Positions 1 through 11,375 are shown, counted from the stretch's first letter. The stretch: DNA of 31,512 bases from Schoenoplectus triqueter (GCA_964058805.1 CAXKVV010001561.1:1-31512); one strand, 5' to 3'. Numbers and translations are program-made. Notes: generated by a model from the sequence alone, not told the origin.

Positions 1-105
1 AATTGTCCCTGTGGAGACGAACCTTAAGTACTGCTCGACTAGGTTGTACACTTGCAACCGAACCGAGTAATAACTAGGGATTTATTACTTGTGTGTAGAA
101 ATCAC
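1..105. mobile_element. possible LTR-retrotransposon fragment at window edge
   Basis: The first ~100 bases resemble, from memory only, the leader-like sequence often found just before the primer-binding region of plant Ty3/gypsy elements. No LTR end, primer-binding site or polyprotein is visible, so this is a weak call. The similarity stops where the inverted repeat at 109-196 begins. Confidence 0.2.
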
Positions 106-108
106 ATC

Positions 109-196
109 ACCAGTGGCGCGTTTCGTCCAAACCCCGCGCAGCGCCTCCATCTCACTTGCGCTTTTTGCATATATAAGAAGTAAACGCGCCACTGGT
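109..196. repeat. short inverted repeat with 15-bp perfect arms
   Basis: ACCAGTGGCGCGTTT at 109-123 is exactly reverse-complemented at 182-196, leaving a 58-nt spacer. The arms are GC-rich in AT-rich surroundings. A related word, CGCCACTGGTGGCG, occurs as a palindrome at 14090-14103. It may be a terminal or subterminal repeat of a small fold-back element; its class is unknown. Confidence 0.6.
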
Positions 197-199
197 AGT

Positions 200-2420
200 G
201 GCGCGCTGCCATTCGTATATTTAAAATTTTACGTTTCTCTTATTTTTAATAATATTAATTTAATAAAACTTATTATTACTAAAAACTGGAATTATGGTTA
301 TATTGTAGGGTTTATAATTTTGTCTCTAGACTAGATCTTCCATAGAAGGTTTTTACTTCGTATTTTTTTTGAGAAAATTCCATAAAAGTTTTTGAAACAG
401 AAAATTCAAACTAGACAAAAGTTGGCGATATATTCATATATACCCTTCTTGATGACCTGCGTTGAAGAATTAATTAAGATGGCCACAAAGGGTCAAGCCA
501 AATAGAACCAAGGTCATACATGTTAGCAGTTAGCATGTAGTCACATGCAGGTTTTTCTTTCGTCATGATAATTTCGAAAAAAATATGTAACAGAAAAGAA
601 AATACGACTTAAGTAATTCTGAAATCAAACCTCAAGCTGATAGTTACAATGTGCAGCGGGATACCATATGTTATGTTGAAGCAAATTAAATATACTGATG
701 AATTTAATTTGTGTCTTTTTTTTCTTTTTCTTCTGCGATGAATTCTAGGATTGAAGATGAAAGAACCAGCACTTGATTTTTCTTCCCTTTTTGTTTGGAA
801 AAAGGTGCAATGCTGTTTCTAGCTAAACCATGTTGAATATTGTTACCTTTTGCTTATTTCGTTTTGTTCAAAATAAATTTTGTCTCATATAATTAGATCT
901 GAGAACAAAGTGGAGTGGGTCCACCATAACCTATTTAAATTGCATAAAATAGCAATGATGAGCCATAACCATAATGAACTCTTTCCTTTGAAGATATATA
1001 TAAAGAAGATATCAGGTACACCGTACACCAAAAAGTCTAAGCTCTCTCTTGGTTAAATTATTCAAAGTTGTTCCACCTAAATTATGCTCGCTAAATGGTG
1101 TTTTAAATTAAAACTTTTAGTCAGGTAGCGTATGTACATGTATTAGGGTTGATCTGAACTCCTAAAACACGGTGTTTTTGGATCATTTTTTGTTAATCCG
1201 GTCCTCTAATCTATTTTTTTATTTACTGAATTTATTAAATAAAAATATATATTAAATTATTCCTTTTTATTTAATTTTCGGTTAAGTAATGAATCTAAAC
1301 TATATAACTATTATAATTTAATTATTATCCTTGATCAAAATTATGCATCCTACCCGGATCAAACATGGGTAATCACGCTTGCAGAGTAGGATTGTCCAGC
1401 AACCGACAGGAGTTGGTGCATGGGGGGCAGCCGGGCAGGTGACCGTGACACTACAATATTTGCACGTCCTTTACGATTTGTTCAACCATTATTTGTGTCG
1501 TGTAGCGATATTATGTATACTATATAACATCTAAGGCTTGATTTTAGTTAACAAAAAATTAAACGTTAAAAAGAACTCTTTAAAGTATGGTGTGATCATT
1601 GACTTGTTCTTTTAACTGGTGAAGCTTCTAAAAAGCTTTTGGCGTGCGTATAGCGAGTGGAAATTTTCTTTTTATAAAAATAGGAGTAATATATTCATCT
1701 TTTAATTATTTATAAAAGATCTCAAGTGGGTTTCGAGCATCATTTTTGTCATCAAATTAAAAACTGATTTTTTTAATAAAAATGAAAATTTAATTTATTT
1801 ATCTTTTAATTGTCTATAAAGAACCTCCGATCCCTAGAGTCTGAGTTTTCCCCCCCAACCGGCCCCTAATCTAATTTCACCTCTGGTACCCTTTGTGTGG
1901 ACACATCTGATCCGATTTTTTTAATTCAGATTAAGCTTGATATTTTTTTTGTTTTTAATTAGTTTGACTCTTGTGATTGTTTTTTATATTATTTAATTAT
2001 TAGTTGTATAATTATCGTTATTAGTAATGTGAACTAAAATTTGAACCGTTGGTTAATAAATTTGTATCCTGACACTGAATAAGAAACGATTTTTTAGTAA
2101 GAGTTGACCGAGTTAAATTTGGTCCCAATTCGAGACGTGTTTTTCACAATTTGGAGTCTCCTGCAAAGGTACCATATGTTGATTTTCAAATTAATTTTTC
2201 GTGAGGATAAGTTGGATTTTCCAGTACTTGCCCTTTATCGAATAAAAAAACACCAATTAATTAGGAAATACGCCATACGTACAGTGGTCAGCAGGATAAT
2301 AAGTTGGGATAAGAGCACTATTTTTATTGTAAATTATGATGTCATTCTCACTAACTTGCTGTTGCAACTAAAGGGAGTAAAATATTCACGCATGGAGAGA
2401 GAGAAAATTTACAAAAAATA
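200..2420. other. intergenic, no supported gene
   Basis: AT-rich DNA without coding signal. The open frame at 2104-2430 has no recognisable protein. A TATA-like run near 990-1000 followed by CT-rich sequence (1038-1052) looks promoter-like, but no convincing coding exon follows. A similar ~25 bp phrase occurs twice in direct orientation, near 1699 and 1801. Confidence 0.5.
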
Positions 2421-2424
2421 TATC

Positions 2425-2712
2425 AAATAATTTTTAAATTTTTATTTTTCATTCTCATTAAATTTTTCATATTGAAATATCATGAGTACAAAAATTTAGA
2501 ATATTTTGAGTTTTCTAAGTCATTATTTTTAATTTTTAAAAATAATATATAATTAGTAAATATTTTATTATTATTTTTAGAATTGATTTTCAAAAATTAA
2601 AAAGAATGATTTAGAAAATTTGAAACACTCTAAATTTTTATCTCACAAAATTTTCATATGAAGAATCGAATGTGAATGATAAATCAAAATTTAAAAATTA
2701 TTTGATGTACAT
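2425..2712. mobile_element. fold-back MITE, family A copy 1
   Basis: The element is an AT-rich near-palindrome. Sequence from ~2430 to ~2570 matches the reverse complement of ~2575-2710, including the flanking phrase AATTTTTAAATTTTT and its mirror. The same family occurs at ~11553-11865 and as a half copy at ~23200-23395, which shows it is a mobile repeat and not local low complexity. Exact ends and target duplication were not resolved. Confidence 0.6.
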
Positions 2713-3083
2713 TTTAAATTAGCGGAGCTCAGAACATGCTAATTTTATTATATATATATATATATAATAGTATTTTCTTTGCTTTGAAGTGAACGTTTAC
2801 CTAATAGTACACTTCATTAGTTGTTACGTTCTTTCTATGTTGCTCGTGGACGTAAATCAAGTTTGGTGATATATGTCCTGTAGGCTTCGTTTATGTCCTC
2901 TCTTTTTTTCAAATTGTAAAAATTGACAGAATCCTGTAACTATCAAATGGCTGAGAATAAGTGAACCGGAACAAAGATTTGATTCCACAGCGTACAACTA
3001 TGAAAAGACGTTGACATTTTAAGACTTAATTAATCGGATGTTTATGAATTAAAATTGAGGTGATGGACACTTCCTATGAATTT

Positions 3084-3086
<3 letters not shown>

Positions 3087-3114
<28 letters not shown>
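3087..3114. repeat. (AT)n microsatellite
   Basis: About 14 uninterrupted AT units. Confidence 0.9.
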
Positions 3115-3117
<3 letters not shown>

Positions 3118-3732
3118 CACAAAAATGTGTTTGGAAATTCTACAATTATCTTATTATTGATAATGTGATTAATTTAACCCACTTTTCATATTAAGAAAAA
3201 TAAGAAATTCGTCCAAAATTGATTAAGATTTCACTTGTCAAACTTCCATTAACATTAATTTCTAAAAAAAAAAAATCCATGCACTCTTCATTCTTATTTC
3301 ATTTCACCTCTCATTAGTTATCTTTGTCAAATAACTTACATGTGTTTGTGTCATTTACTATACTACGCGCGTCTTTATCGTTTATATAAAAAATTTTGTT
3401 AAATATAATTTTTTTACAGATTTTATTTAAAATTTAACTTCTCTTTTACAAAATTTTTGTTTTGGAAGGAAACCTAGTAAATAGTTCTTGTATAAAATCA
3501 TTTGCATGATCACATAATTCTTAGATGGAATAATAAATGCAATACATTACTCATTACAGCGAAGCAAGATAACTTGTAGATTTTCAAACATGCATGCACA
3601 ATGCCAGTTCAAGGTAAATTACGCGTTGGAATCACAAGTTCAGTTAAGATGAAACCAAAATTTGGATTGACAATTCCACGGGGGTTGGTGACGAAAACGA
3701 CCTTGTGGATTTATTTTCTTTTATTGCGACTC

Positions 3733-3887
3733 TTCAGAGGAATCAGATCTGCTGTCGCGCGACATCGTGCAGCGCAGCACGATGTCCATTCAATTACGTT
3801 GAGATTCGTGCTAAATCTCGAAGTGATTGAACGGATCACATGTTACGCTGCACGGTGCCGCGCGACAGTGGATCTGGGTCCTCGGAG
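3733..3887. mobile_element. ~155 bp near-perfect hairpin (fold-back element)
   Basis: Two arms of ~74 nt, at 3733-3806 and 3814-3887, pair around a 7-nt loop centred at 3810 with no indel that I can find and scattered mismatches. For example, CTGTCGCGCGACATCGTGCA is mirrored near 3850-3869. The arms are GC-rich, unlike the AT-rich flanks. This is either a small fold-back MITE or a MIRNA-type hairpin; the sequence alone cannot decide. The open frame through it (3601-3954) is read as chance. Confidence 0.7.
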
Positions 3888-3959
3888 GATACTCTCCGTT
3901 CATTCGCACCCCCACTCCGCATTAAAGTATAATCCAGCTTCTGTAAAGATTTAAATGCT

Positions 3960-4900
3960 GTGCTTCATTAAGTTCAGTTGCAATCTAACAAAAAATTTCG
4001 TGCAAAAAATAACTCTGCCATGGACGGGTTTGCATAATGTAGATACACAAGGTAAAAGTATATGGTTATTGCATGTATTTAATTATATATGAGAAATTTG
4101 TTATTCATTATTATTTTCTTTAGATTTTTATGGAAAATAGATAGTCTCATAAGTAACTAAAATTGATAAAAAAAATATTTTTATACCTATGTAAACAATA
4201 ACATATGTTATGAAAGATCAATTGTTACTAAATTTAAAATTAATCAAGAATACTATGGTAATTTCTTTTTAAAATTTTAGCATTAAATAATATATTATAA
4301 TTAATATTTGGTGAGATATTCGTCACTAATTGTACAGTTCGAAAATAACCGTTAAAGCTAAAAGTCAAAGTTCCAAGACGGATTTTTTTTTTCCTTTTTC
4401 TTGAGAAAAAACAAAACGGGTTTATTGAAAGAGAAATTTGGAAGACCTTCCATAATGTTAGCCTGATACAGGAATTTTTCGAATAATCCAATCAGGACTG
4501 ACATATGCCGAAATTTTTTTGACATAGGTGTAATGTCATAATTATTTGAGAGGTATTTGTATTTTTATAATTTTTATAATTTTTATAATAGGACAATAGT
4601 TTAAAAGATATATTTTTGAAAATATTTTTCAAAATAGGATATATTGTAATAATTTTTTTTTAAAACTCAAACATATTTTTTAAATTCTTTTAAACGTCAA
4701 GAATGTTTTTGAATAATTTTTTGGTTGGGATCGATCGCCTCAATGACTCCTTCCCTGATACAGGAAGTATACCGTCACACTTCGAAAATGATTAACTGAA
4801 TTACGACACCTACTTCTTATTAAACATCTTCCAGATATTTAATATTCTCATTTACCCTTTCAAATTCAAGCTGCACTTGTGGAAAATATAAAAAAGGCCT
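3960..4900. other. intergenic, nothing recognised
   Basis: AT-rich sequence. The phrase CCTGATACAGGAA occurs twice (near 4461 and 4753). No protein, RNA gene or clear transposon end was seen. Confidence 0.5.
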
Positions 4901-4904
4901 TAAT

Positions 4905-5188
4905 TTACTACTTAGTAACAATAACAAAAAATTTAATTTCAAATAAAATGAAATAAGTTAGAAATAAAACCCAATTCGGAAGTACAGAGATCATAGATCT
5001 CAAATTAAAAAAAATGAAAAAAAGAAAGATAATGATGATGATGATGAAAATAATAACAATGATGATAGTACTAATGATAATATAAATATCTATAATAATA
5101 CTAGTAGTACTAATAATAATACTACATACATTCGTAATAGTAATAATGATAATGCCAAAAATAAAAATAATAGTCTTAATAACAATTA
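4905..5188 (-). repeat. trinucleotide-rich tail of the RTE LINE
   Basis: Read on the - strand, this follows the stop codon of the LINE reverse-transcriptase frame. It consists of imperfect ATT/ATC/TAG-type trinucleotides ending in a T-rich run. RTE-clade non-LTR elements characteristically end in short tandem repeats instead of a long poly(A), so position and composition fit a 3' tail. The isoleucine-rich open frame here is a by-product of the repeat. Confidence 0.55.
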
Positions 5189-6600
5189 TCACACTAAATC
5201 TCTAACTCCTAAATTATAATTTTGATACATAAATCGACATCTTTCAGGACTCTTATCCAAATCAAATTCTTTAGGTATGCAATGTTCCTTCAAATATCTT
5301 TTTATTACTTCCTCCCATGTTAGTTTCGATCGACTTTTGTCTCTTTTTGTATTTTTAGGATGATTTAAAACATCACTGTGTACCGATGCCTCAAGATTCC
5401 TTCGTTGAATATGGCCAAACCATCCCAAATGGTGTTGAGCCAACTTCTCTTGAATAAGTGCTACGTAAGTTTGTCTCATATATCATATTTCTGACTCAAT
5501 CTCTTCTTGTATGGCCACATATCCAACGCAACATCCGTATTTTGGCTACACTTATATTTTGAATGTGTTGTTCTTTTGTAGCCAGCATTCCACGCTATAC
5601 ATTATCGTAGGTCTAATTGCCGTCATGTAAAATTTACCTTTTAGTTTATTTGAGATTTTTTTTATCACGGAGAATACTAAATGTTTGTCATCATTTCACC
5701 TATTATTCTCTTATTATATGGCTTACATCTTCATCAATCCCTCCATCACTTTACAATATCGATCTAAATATCAAAATGTGTTTTTCACGAGTACTACTTG
5801 TACCTCCAGCATCTGAGTTGTTACTACTGAACTAACACCTCATATATTTGATTTTAGTCCTACTAAGCCTAAAATCTTTTGATTCTAAAGTGCATCTCTA
5901 CAATTCAAATTTCTGATCGACTTCGATCCTGCTCTCGTCAATTAGCATCATATCATCATCAAAGAGCATACATCAATGAATGTCTTCTTGTATGTCTTTC
6001 GTGACCTCATTCATCACTAAGATGAAAATATATAGACTCAATGCTGACTCTTGATGTAATCTTATCTTAATAGAAAATACATTTGATTCATCGCCCATAT
6101 ATTTTGATCCTAGTCATAATATTTGTGTACATATTTTTTATAAAAGTAACGTACTTTGTTGAAATATTTTTCATTGAAGAGTATTTCACTGCTAGGAACG
6201 CTTTTAACCATGTCCTCTATATTTTTCAAAATTATCTCTTGATATCATTGCTCAAATCTACTTATGGAGTATACACTAATGACGTTTAAGATCAAATCTT
6301 CAATAACCAATTTGTTCATGATGATCCTATCATCTTACCTCATAACCATGATAATTTCATTCTTAAGACTTTTATCGATTAAGATGCTTATATTATTTCT
6401 GCTTCGTTCTTTTTTCATGTACTGTAGTTTGAAGCCCGTGATCTCCATCTACTTGTCTTCTGTCTCGTCCATTTAGTTTTTTGAACGTATAAGATATTCA
6501 CATGTCTCCTAATCGCAATATCTTAACTTACCTGTTAAAGATCATACATTCCAACTACCTAACGAATTCTACTTTCCCCGACTAGCTTACTTGCCCCTCG
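5189..6600 (-). pseudogene. degenerate RTE-type LINE polyprotein (endonuclease + reverse transcriptase)
   Basis: Reading the - strand in shifting frames gives the order of a plant RTE-clade non-LTR retrotransposon. Endonuclease N-terminal words come first (RRHVNILYVQKTKW, ~6480-6530), then LVIEDLILNVISVYTP (~6255-6310). Reverse-transcriptase words follow (LHQESALSLYIF near 6040, CMLFDDDMMLIDESR near 5940-5975, ESKDFRLSRTKIKYMRC near 5845-5890, KGKFYMTAIRP near 5605-5640). The C-terminal domain is a 96-aa open stretch at 5189-5479 containing LGWFGHIQRR and LTWEEVIKRYLKEH. The catalytic FADD box reads FDDD. Stops and frameshifts are scattered, and the middle (end of endonuclease to start of RT, near 6180) seems deleted. 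It is not functional. Confidence 0.85.
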
Positions 6601-6657
6601 CACTCGTCGAGTAAAGTACAAAGACCTTTTATTCATTTGACACTGCATCTTAGCGCT

Positions 6658-6820
6658 GATGTAGCGCGCCACTAAGAGAGTGACGACTCAACCCTCGCTC
6701 ATTTATCACCATATTCGGGTTCTGATATGGCGCATCATCAAGTGGTGACGATCCGGCCCTCGCTCACTTATCATCATATTCAGATTCCGACATGACACGT
6801 TACGAAGAGAGTGACGCCAC
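6658..6820 (-). repeat. ~66 bp tandem units at the LINE 5' end
   Basis: Units start near 6658, 6724 and 6789 (the last partial). Each carries a GAYRTRGC-like start, a GTGACG box and CCCTCGCTCA(T/C)TTATCA. They lie just 5' of the LINE endonuclease remnant on the - strand, so they may be its 5' UTR or promoter monomers. Repeat structure is visible directly; promoter function is inferred. Confidence 0.6.
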
Positions 6821-7227
6821 AATAAAGTTTGACTGGATTTTATTTTCATAAAAATTAAGTGTTTTAATGTAGAACTCGTCACACACAACGCAACTCTCCT
6901 TCTTTATTTTAGTTTGGGGCAGACTATGTAAAAATTAATCAACGCAGTTAAAAGTTATTAAAAAATAATTGCATATAAATTTATATTTTGTCGGAAAAAA
7001 ATTAGGAAAATAGCACACCTTTTATTCCTGCCATCTGTCATTCACAGAAGAAAGGAAACAAAAGTGAGGAGAATGCAGTTCCTAAATGCAAATTCCCAAA
7101 TAACTGAAATAAGCGAGGCGGGCAGCAATTTCTCACTTCATTTATTTTACACACATATTGATTTCACTTGTAAATTGTATAATATAAAAATAAAATCCGA
7201 ACAAGTATACAGATCACTAACACTAAT

Positions 7228-7243
7228 GGTAGGTGCGGTTGGT
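7228..7243 (-). promoter_or_regulatory. paired AC-I and AC-II (MYB) elements of the COMT promoter
   Basis: GGTAGGT at 7228-7234 is the reverse complement of AC-I (ACCTACC). GGTTGGT at 7237-7243 is the reverse complement of AC-II (ACCAACC). They are 9 bp apart start to start and end 15 bp upstream of the TATA box. AC elements are known R2R3-MYB sites that direct lignin-pathway genes to xylem and other lignifying cells, so this placement supports a lignin role for the gene at 7384. The third COMT copy has no exact AC element in the equivalent place. Confidence 0.75.
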
Positions 7244-7257
7244 GAGGTCCCAGTCCA

Positions 7258-7263
7258 TATAAA
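7258..7263 (+). promoter_or_regulatory. TATA box of the intact COMT gene
   Basis: TATAAA lies 126 bp upstream of the ATG and is followed by a CT-rich stretch (7265-7340) typical of plant core promoters and leaders. Transcription would start around 7290, giving a ~95-nt 5' UTR with no upstream ATG. Confidence 0.75.
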
Positions 7264-7383
7264 CCCTCCACCTTCACTCTCTTCCTCCGTCCCAAAATCT
7301 CTCCCCTCTCCACCTCTCTCCATTAAACCTCCATCCCCTCCAACTAAAATTCCATTCGGTTACATCACAACTGACAAGTGAGC

Positions 7384-9161
7384 ATGGGCTCCGTCGAAGA
7401 TTACCATGTCGCCATGGTGCCGAGAGACGAGGTCGACGAGGAGGCGTGCATGCAGGCGTTGCAGCTCGCCAGCGCCTCCATCCTCCCCATGACACTTAAA
7501 GCTGCAATCGAGCTCGATGTGCTTGAGATCCTTGTTAAAGGTTGTGGCGGGCCCTTCGGCAAGCCGATCATGACCCCAACTGATGTCGCTGCGCACCTCA
7601 AGACCGAAAACTCTCAGGTGCGTGCATTTGTATACAGTGGATTTGATTTGGTATCAGCATATTTGAGATGGTTTTGTGATATCTGGGAGTTGCTCTGTTT
7701 ATTTAGTTGTTGTTGATTCTTCGGTGGGAGTGATTATTTTGTACTGGTTGTTACTTGGATGTTGAACTTGGATTTATAAGAAAAGTGAAAGCAATGAGAA
7801 AGTCAGAGAGATGTTAAACTTGGATTTATTCTGTTTAATTGTACAAGTAGAACTGTAGAGGTAATTTTAGTTGCTGGTATTTACCAAAATTGGAATTGGA
7901 GTGGGTTACAGTAGTTACTTTGACTCTGAACTCGGAAGTGTTAAAAACAGGAAAGGCAATAAAGAAAACCAGAAAAACTCCTTGATGGAGATTCCATATC
8001 ATCCAACAACCAAGAACTTACATTTTTCTTCTTTTTTTTTTCTCTATTTGCCCTCTAAAGAACAGTTTATAATTTTTTTCTCCAGATTATAGTTTAATTT
8101 TAGTTTCTGGCTATTATCTTGAATTACAAAATTTGTCAATAGAAATGGGGAAAGCACTGTAACTGGGATGAGCTTGTATATTTCCTCCTGTTAACACTGT
8201 TTAAATACAGGCAGCTGTAATGTTGGATCGGATGCTTCGGTTGCTTGCATCATACAATGTGGTTGCTTGCTCAGTTGAGGTCGAGGATGATGGCAATAAA
8301 GTTACAAGGAAGTATGGGCCTGCACCAGTTTGCAAATGGCTGACAAAGAATGAGGATGGTGTCTCCATGGCTGCTCTGGTGCTGATGAACCAGGACAAGG
8401 TCCTCATGGAGAGTTGGTGAACATCTTTTCGCCCTCTATTTGTTTTCTTTTGGCATCTTCTCAGACGTACTATTATTATAGCATTAATTTATGAAGGGAT
8501 TACACTGTCAGGTAGATTAGTCATGGTAATTGGTATTCTGACTGCTTATGGTGCTTAACCTGTCAGTCTACATCAAAGTTGCTGCATGAAAAAAATAGTT
8601 TTGACTATTAGTATTATGAATTTTTGTTAAGGGGAGGGATGCCTTGACAAACTATGTTCTTTTATTATGTAACAGTTTTAATTTAATGATCTTTGATGGA
8701 CTATCAAACAATAATGAAATTGTATCAAATTTGAAACACTACCAATCTATAAGTAAAATAACACATCTACAACTTTTTTCTATTTTTAAGATATTTTTTC
8801 ATACTTTTTTAAAAGTGCATCGCCAAGATTGTCAAAATAACCCATTTTCAAGGGATCCCTCCACTTCTGTAATTTTGTTAATTAGGTTGAAATTAATCTT
8901 CTGGTTGGGGGTTAAAGTCTGTGAATGGCCAGTAAGTGGAGACCAAAGGGTGAATAAATCAATTGATTTTTTCTTAATGCTTAGAGCTATGGAAACACAC
9001 TTTATATTACATAATATAATATTATTAACTTGGGGTCTCATTCCATGCATATTCACTGTTATATTATCGCTGACCACCTATATAGTGAAAAAAAGATTTT
9101 GATCATTTCTTTGTAATAACACTGAAACTTAAATTATCATTTTAGCTGGTCTGATGTAGGA

Positions 9162-9227
<66 letters not shown>

Positions 9228-10837
9228 TTATTTATTATTGAATTAATCTAGGTATTAGCTTTTAATTTGATGCAAGCAGTAACCAACAACTAAATATAGT
9301 GACACCTCTAAGGATGCGATTTAAGCCTTCACAGTAGACCACTTAGATCACTATGCTTGTCAATTTCTATTCACCTACACCACTACACTACTCTCAAAAT
9401 CTTCTGGATGACGTTGATTGTCATTACATGATAACCAGTGAGATTTATGTGTCTTACCTCCCAATTTTAGTTTATCTTGGTATAATGTTTGGCACAACCT
9501 GAAGGCCTTGCTTATATTTCAAGAAATGGCTTTTTATTGTGAAGTTTAGTGATTTACCAGTAAATTAAAGCTACAGCTTGCTTGACACCATGCAGTTTTA
9601 TGACAGTGACTGCTGGTTTTCTTCAAATTCATTTCCTTTGGGGATTGACTTTTAAGTCTTTTGGTCTCCCGATAGGTAGTGAGAGGGCTTTCAGTTTCAT
9701 CCATGGAAGTTGAGCAACCCTACCAACCATTACATTTACAACTCAACAACTCATATTCTTAATTATATAATAATTGAAAGTAAGAGCCCAATAGTATGAA
9801 GCCAATCATGGGTCAGAAAACAAAACCAACTCAATAAATCTTTGCCAATAATTTTAACTGGTCTTAGGAGAGGCAACTTAACTAATACCTCAAAAAAAAT
9901 TATTTGTTTGTAACTAATCTATTTGGTAAAATAATACTTGAAAATTTATTTCTCAGGTACTACCTGAAAGATACTGTGCTAGATGGTGGCATCCCATTTA
10001 ACAAGGCATATGGCATGACAGCATTTGAGTACCATGGCACAGATCCCCGGTTCAATACAGTATTCAATGAGGGAATGAAGAACCATTCCATCATCATCAC
10101 CAAAAAGCTGCTTGAACTTTACCATGGTTTCGATAATGTAAACACTCTTGTTGATGTGGGTGGTGGCATTGGTGCTACTGTATATATGATCACATCAAAG
10201 TATCCACATATCAAGGGGATTAACTATGACCTTCCCCATGTTATCTCTGAGGCACCCCCTTTCCCCGGTAAGCTTCATGATACCATTTGCTTTTCAAATA
10301 ATTACCAATGACACACTATTTGCTGAAAGTTAAATTCCAATTGATATGTTCTGAGAGTAATCTAAATTTTGTAATTAAAATGTACAGGAGTCCAGCACAT
10401 TGGTGGTGACATGTTTGAAAGTGTGCCAACTGGTGATGCCATATTGATGAAGGTTTGACAAATTCAACTTTATTTTGGTTTTACCCAAAATTATGAGAAA
10501 AGTTTCAAATGTGCACTAAACTCACTTGTCAAATCTGCAGTGGATTCTTCATGACTGGAGTGATGAGCACTCCTTGACCATATTGAAAAACTGCTACAAG
10601 GCTCTACCTGACAATGGCAAGGTGATCCTTGTTGAGTGCATTCTTCCAGTGAACCCTGAGGCGACTCCCCAGGCACAAGGTGTATTCCATTTGGACCTCA
10701 TCATGTTAGCACACAACCCTGGTGGCAAAGAGAGAACCATGAAAGAGTTTGAGACCTTGTCTAAACAGGTTGGTTTCTCCGGTTTTAAGGCGAATTATGT
10801 TTATGCCAATTCCTGGGCCATTGAGTTCACCAAATAG
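7384..10837 (+). CDS. COMT: caffeic acid O-methyltransferase (COMT), complete, five exons
   Basis: SAM-dependent cytosolic O-methyltransferase that methylates the 3/5-hydroxyl of caffeate-type, 5-hydroxyconiferyl or flavonoid substrates. Exons are 7384-7617, 8211-8416, 9957-10267, 10388-10452 and 10541-10837. All introns are GT-AG, and the joined 1113 nt encode 370 aa (family usually ~360-370). The N-terminal dimerisation domain spans ~20-125. The SAM motif is LVDVGGG (211-217), with D238, D258 and K272 as SAM contacts. Catalytic H276 lies in HDWSDEH, with E304 and E336 beside it. The phenolic pocket residues M137, N138, A169, H173, F179, F183, M187, H190, I326, M327 and N331 all match alfalfa COMT with a constant +7 offset. 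The start is the first ATG after the TATA box, in a good context (AGCATGG). No damage was seen. Lignin use is inferred from the AC elements; flavonoid methylation cannot be excluded. Confidence 0.95.
8690..8880. mobile_element. half copy of a fold-back MITE in COMT intron 2
   Basis: Resembles 24843-25010, sharing phrases such as CACTACCAATCTATAA, GTCAAAATAACC and a following GATCCCTCC. Only one arm is recognisable here. It lies in the 1540-bp second intron and does not touch the splice sites. Confidence 0.5.
9162..9228 (+). repeat. (ATT)n microsatellite in COMT intron 2
   Basis: About 22 almost uninterrupted ATT units. It is likely to vary in length between individuals. Confidence 0.95.
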
Positions 10838-11006
10838 AAGGGATAGTACGAGCGATTTCTCTTTTACTTTCATGCTTTCTTTGAACTTCTGTAGTTGTTG
10901 ATTGGATCCGGTGAATGTGATTTTACGAAAGCGGCTTGTGTGGTTTGCGTAATCCTTACGCCATAACCATTGTAAACAGTTTCAAAGACTTTTGTGTACT
11001 TGCTTC

Positions 11007-11012
11007 AATAAA
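11007..11012 (+). terminator. poly(A) signal of the intact COMT gene
   Basis: AATAAA lies 170 nt after the stop codon, preceded by TTGTA/TGTAAA far-upstream-type words and followed by T-rich sequence. Transcript cleavage would be expected near 11025-11045. Confidence 0.6.
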
Positions 11013-11049
11013 TATAAATATATATGCTTTTTCTTGTTTTGTTAGAAAA

Positions 11050-11375
11050 ATCTCTGAACTCTATTTTGTTGTGACAGTTTGCCATTCTAAGATGATATAT
11101 TGATGTTATTCATATTATTATAATATCCTCCCTCCCCTTATATGAGGCTCGAAGAGTATCTGATTGCATGGGAAAAAATAATCTGTTCTGTGAAATGAAT
11201 ACAAGTCCAAACAAAACAGCCCACAATATCAGGCCTGCCAATATCTGGCCGGCTGTTGTTGCTTCTGAAAATTCAAATCTCAGGCGTAGGCGCACAAGCT
11301 GAAGCGATTAAGAGTCGAGTCTAAGACTAGATACGACAAGGACGCGAGAAAAAGTTGATTTTTTTTATGTCCATC
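11050..11375. other. downstream intergenic, nothing recognised
   Basis: No gene or repeat end identified. The short open frame on the - strand (11110-11295) has a hydrophobic stretch but no recognisable family. Confidence 0.4.

Noticed and set aside
1380..1440. Possible tRNA around the GC-rich segment
   Set aside because: No A/B box pair or cloverleaf could be traced.
1449..1520. CACTACAATATTT as a CACTA transposon end
   Set aside because: Only the first six bases are typical; no matching inverse end or subterminal repeats nearby.
3601..3954. 117-aa open frame
   Set aside because: It runs through the fold-back hairpin; no recognisable family and no gene signals.
4908..5192. Isoleucine-rich frame on the - strand
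   Set aside because: Product of the trinucleotide tail following the LINE frame.
7274..7601. Open frames antisense to COMT exon 1
   Set aside because: Shadows of the GC-richer coding exon on the other strand.
8644..9102. 152-aa open frame within the COMT gene
   Set aside because: Entirely inside intron 2, partly in a MITE arm; no recognisable domain.
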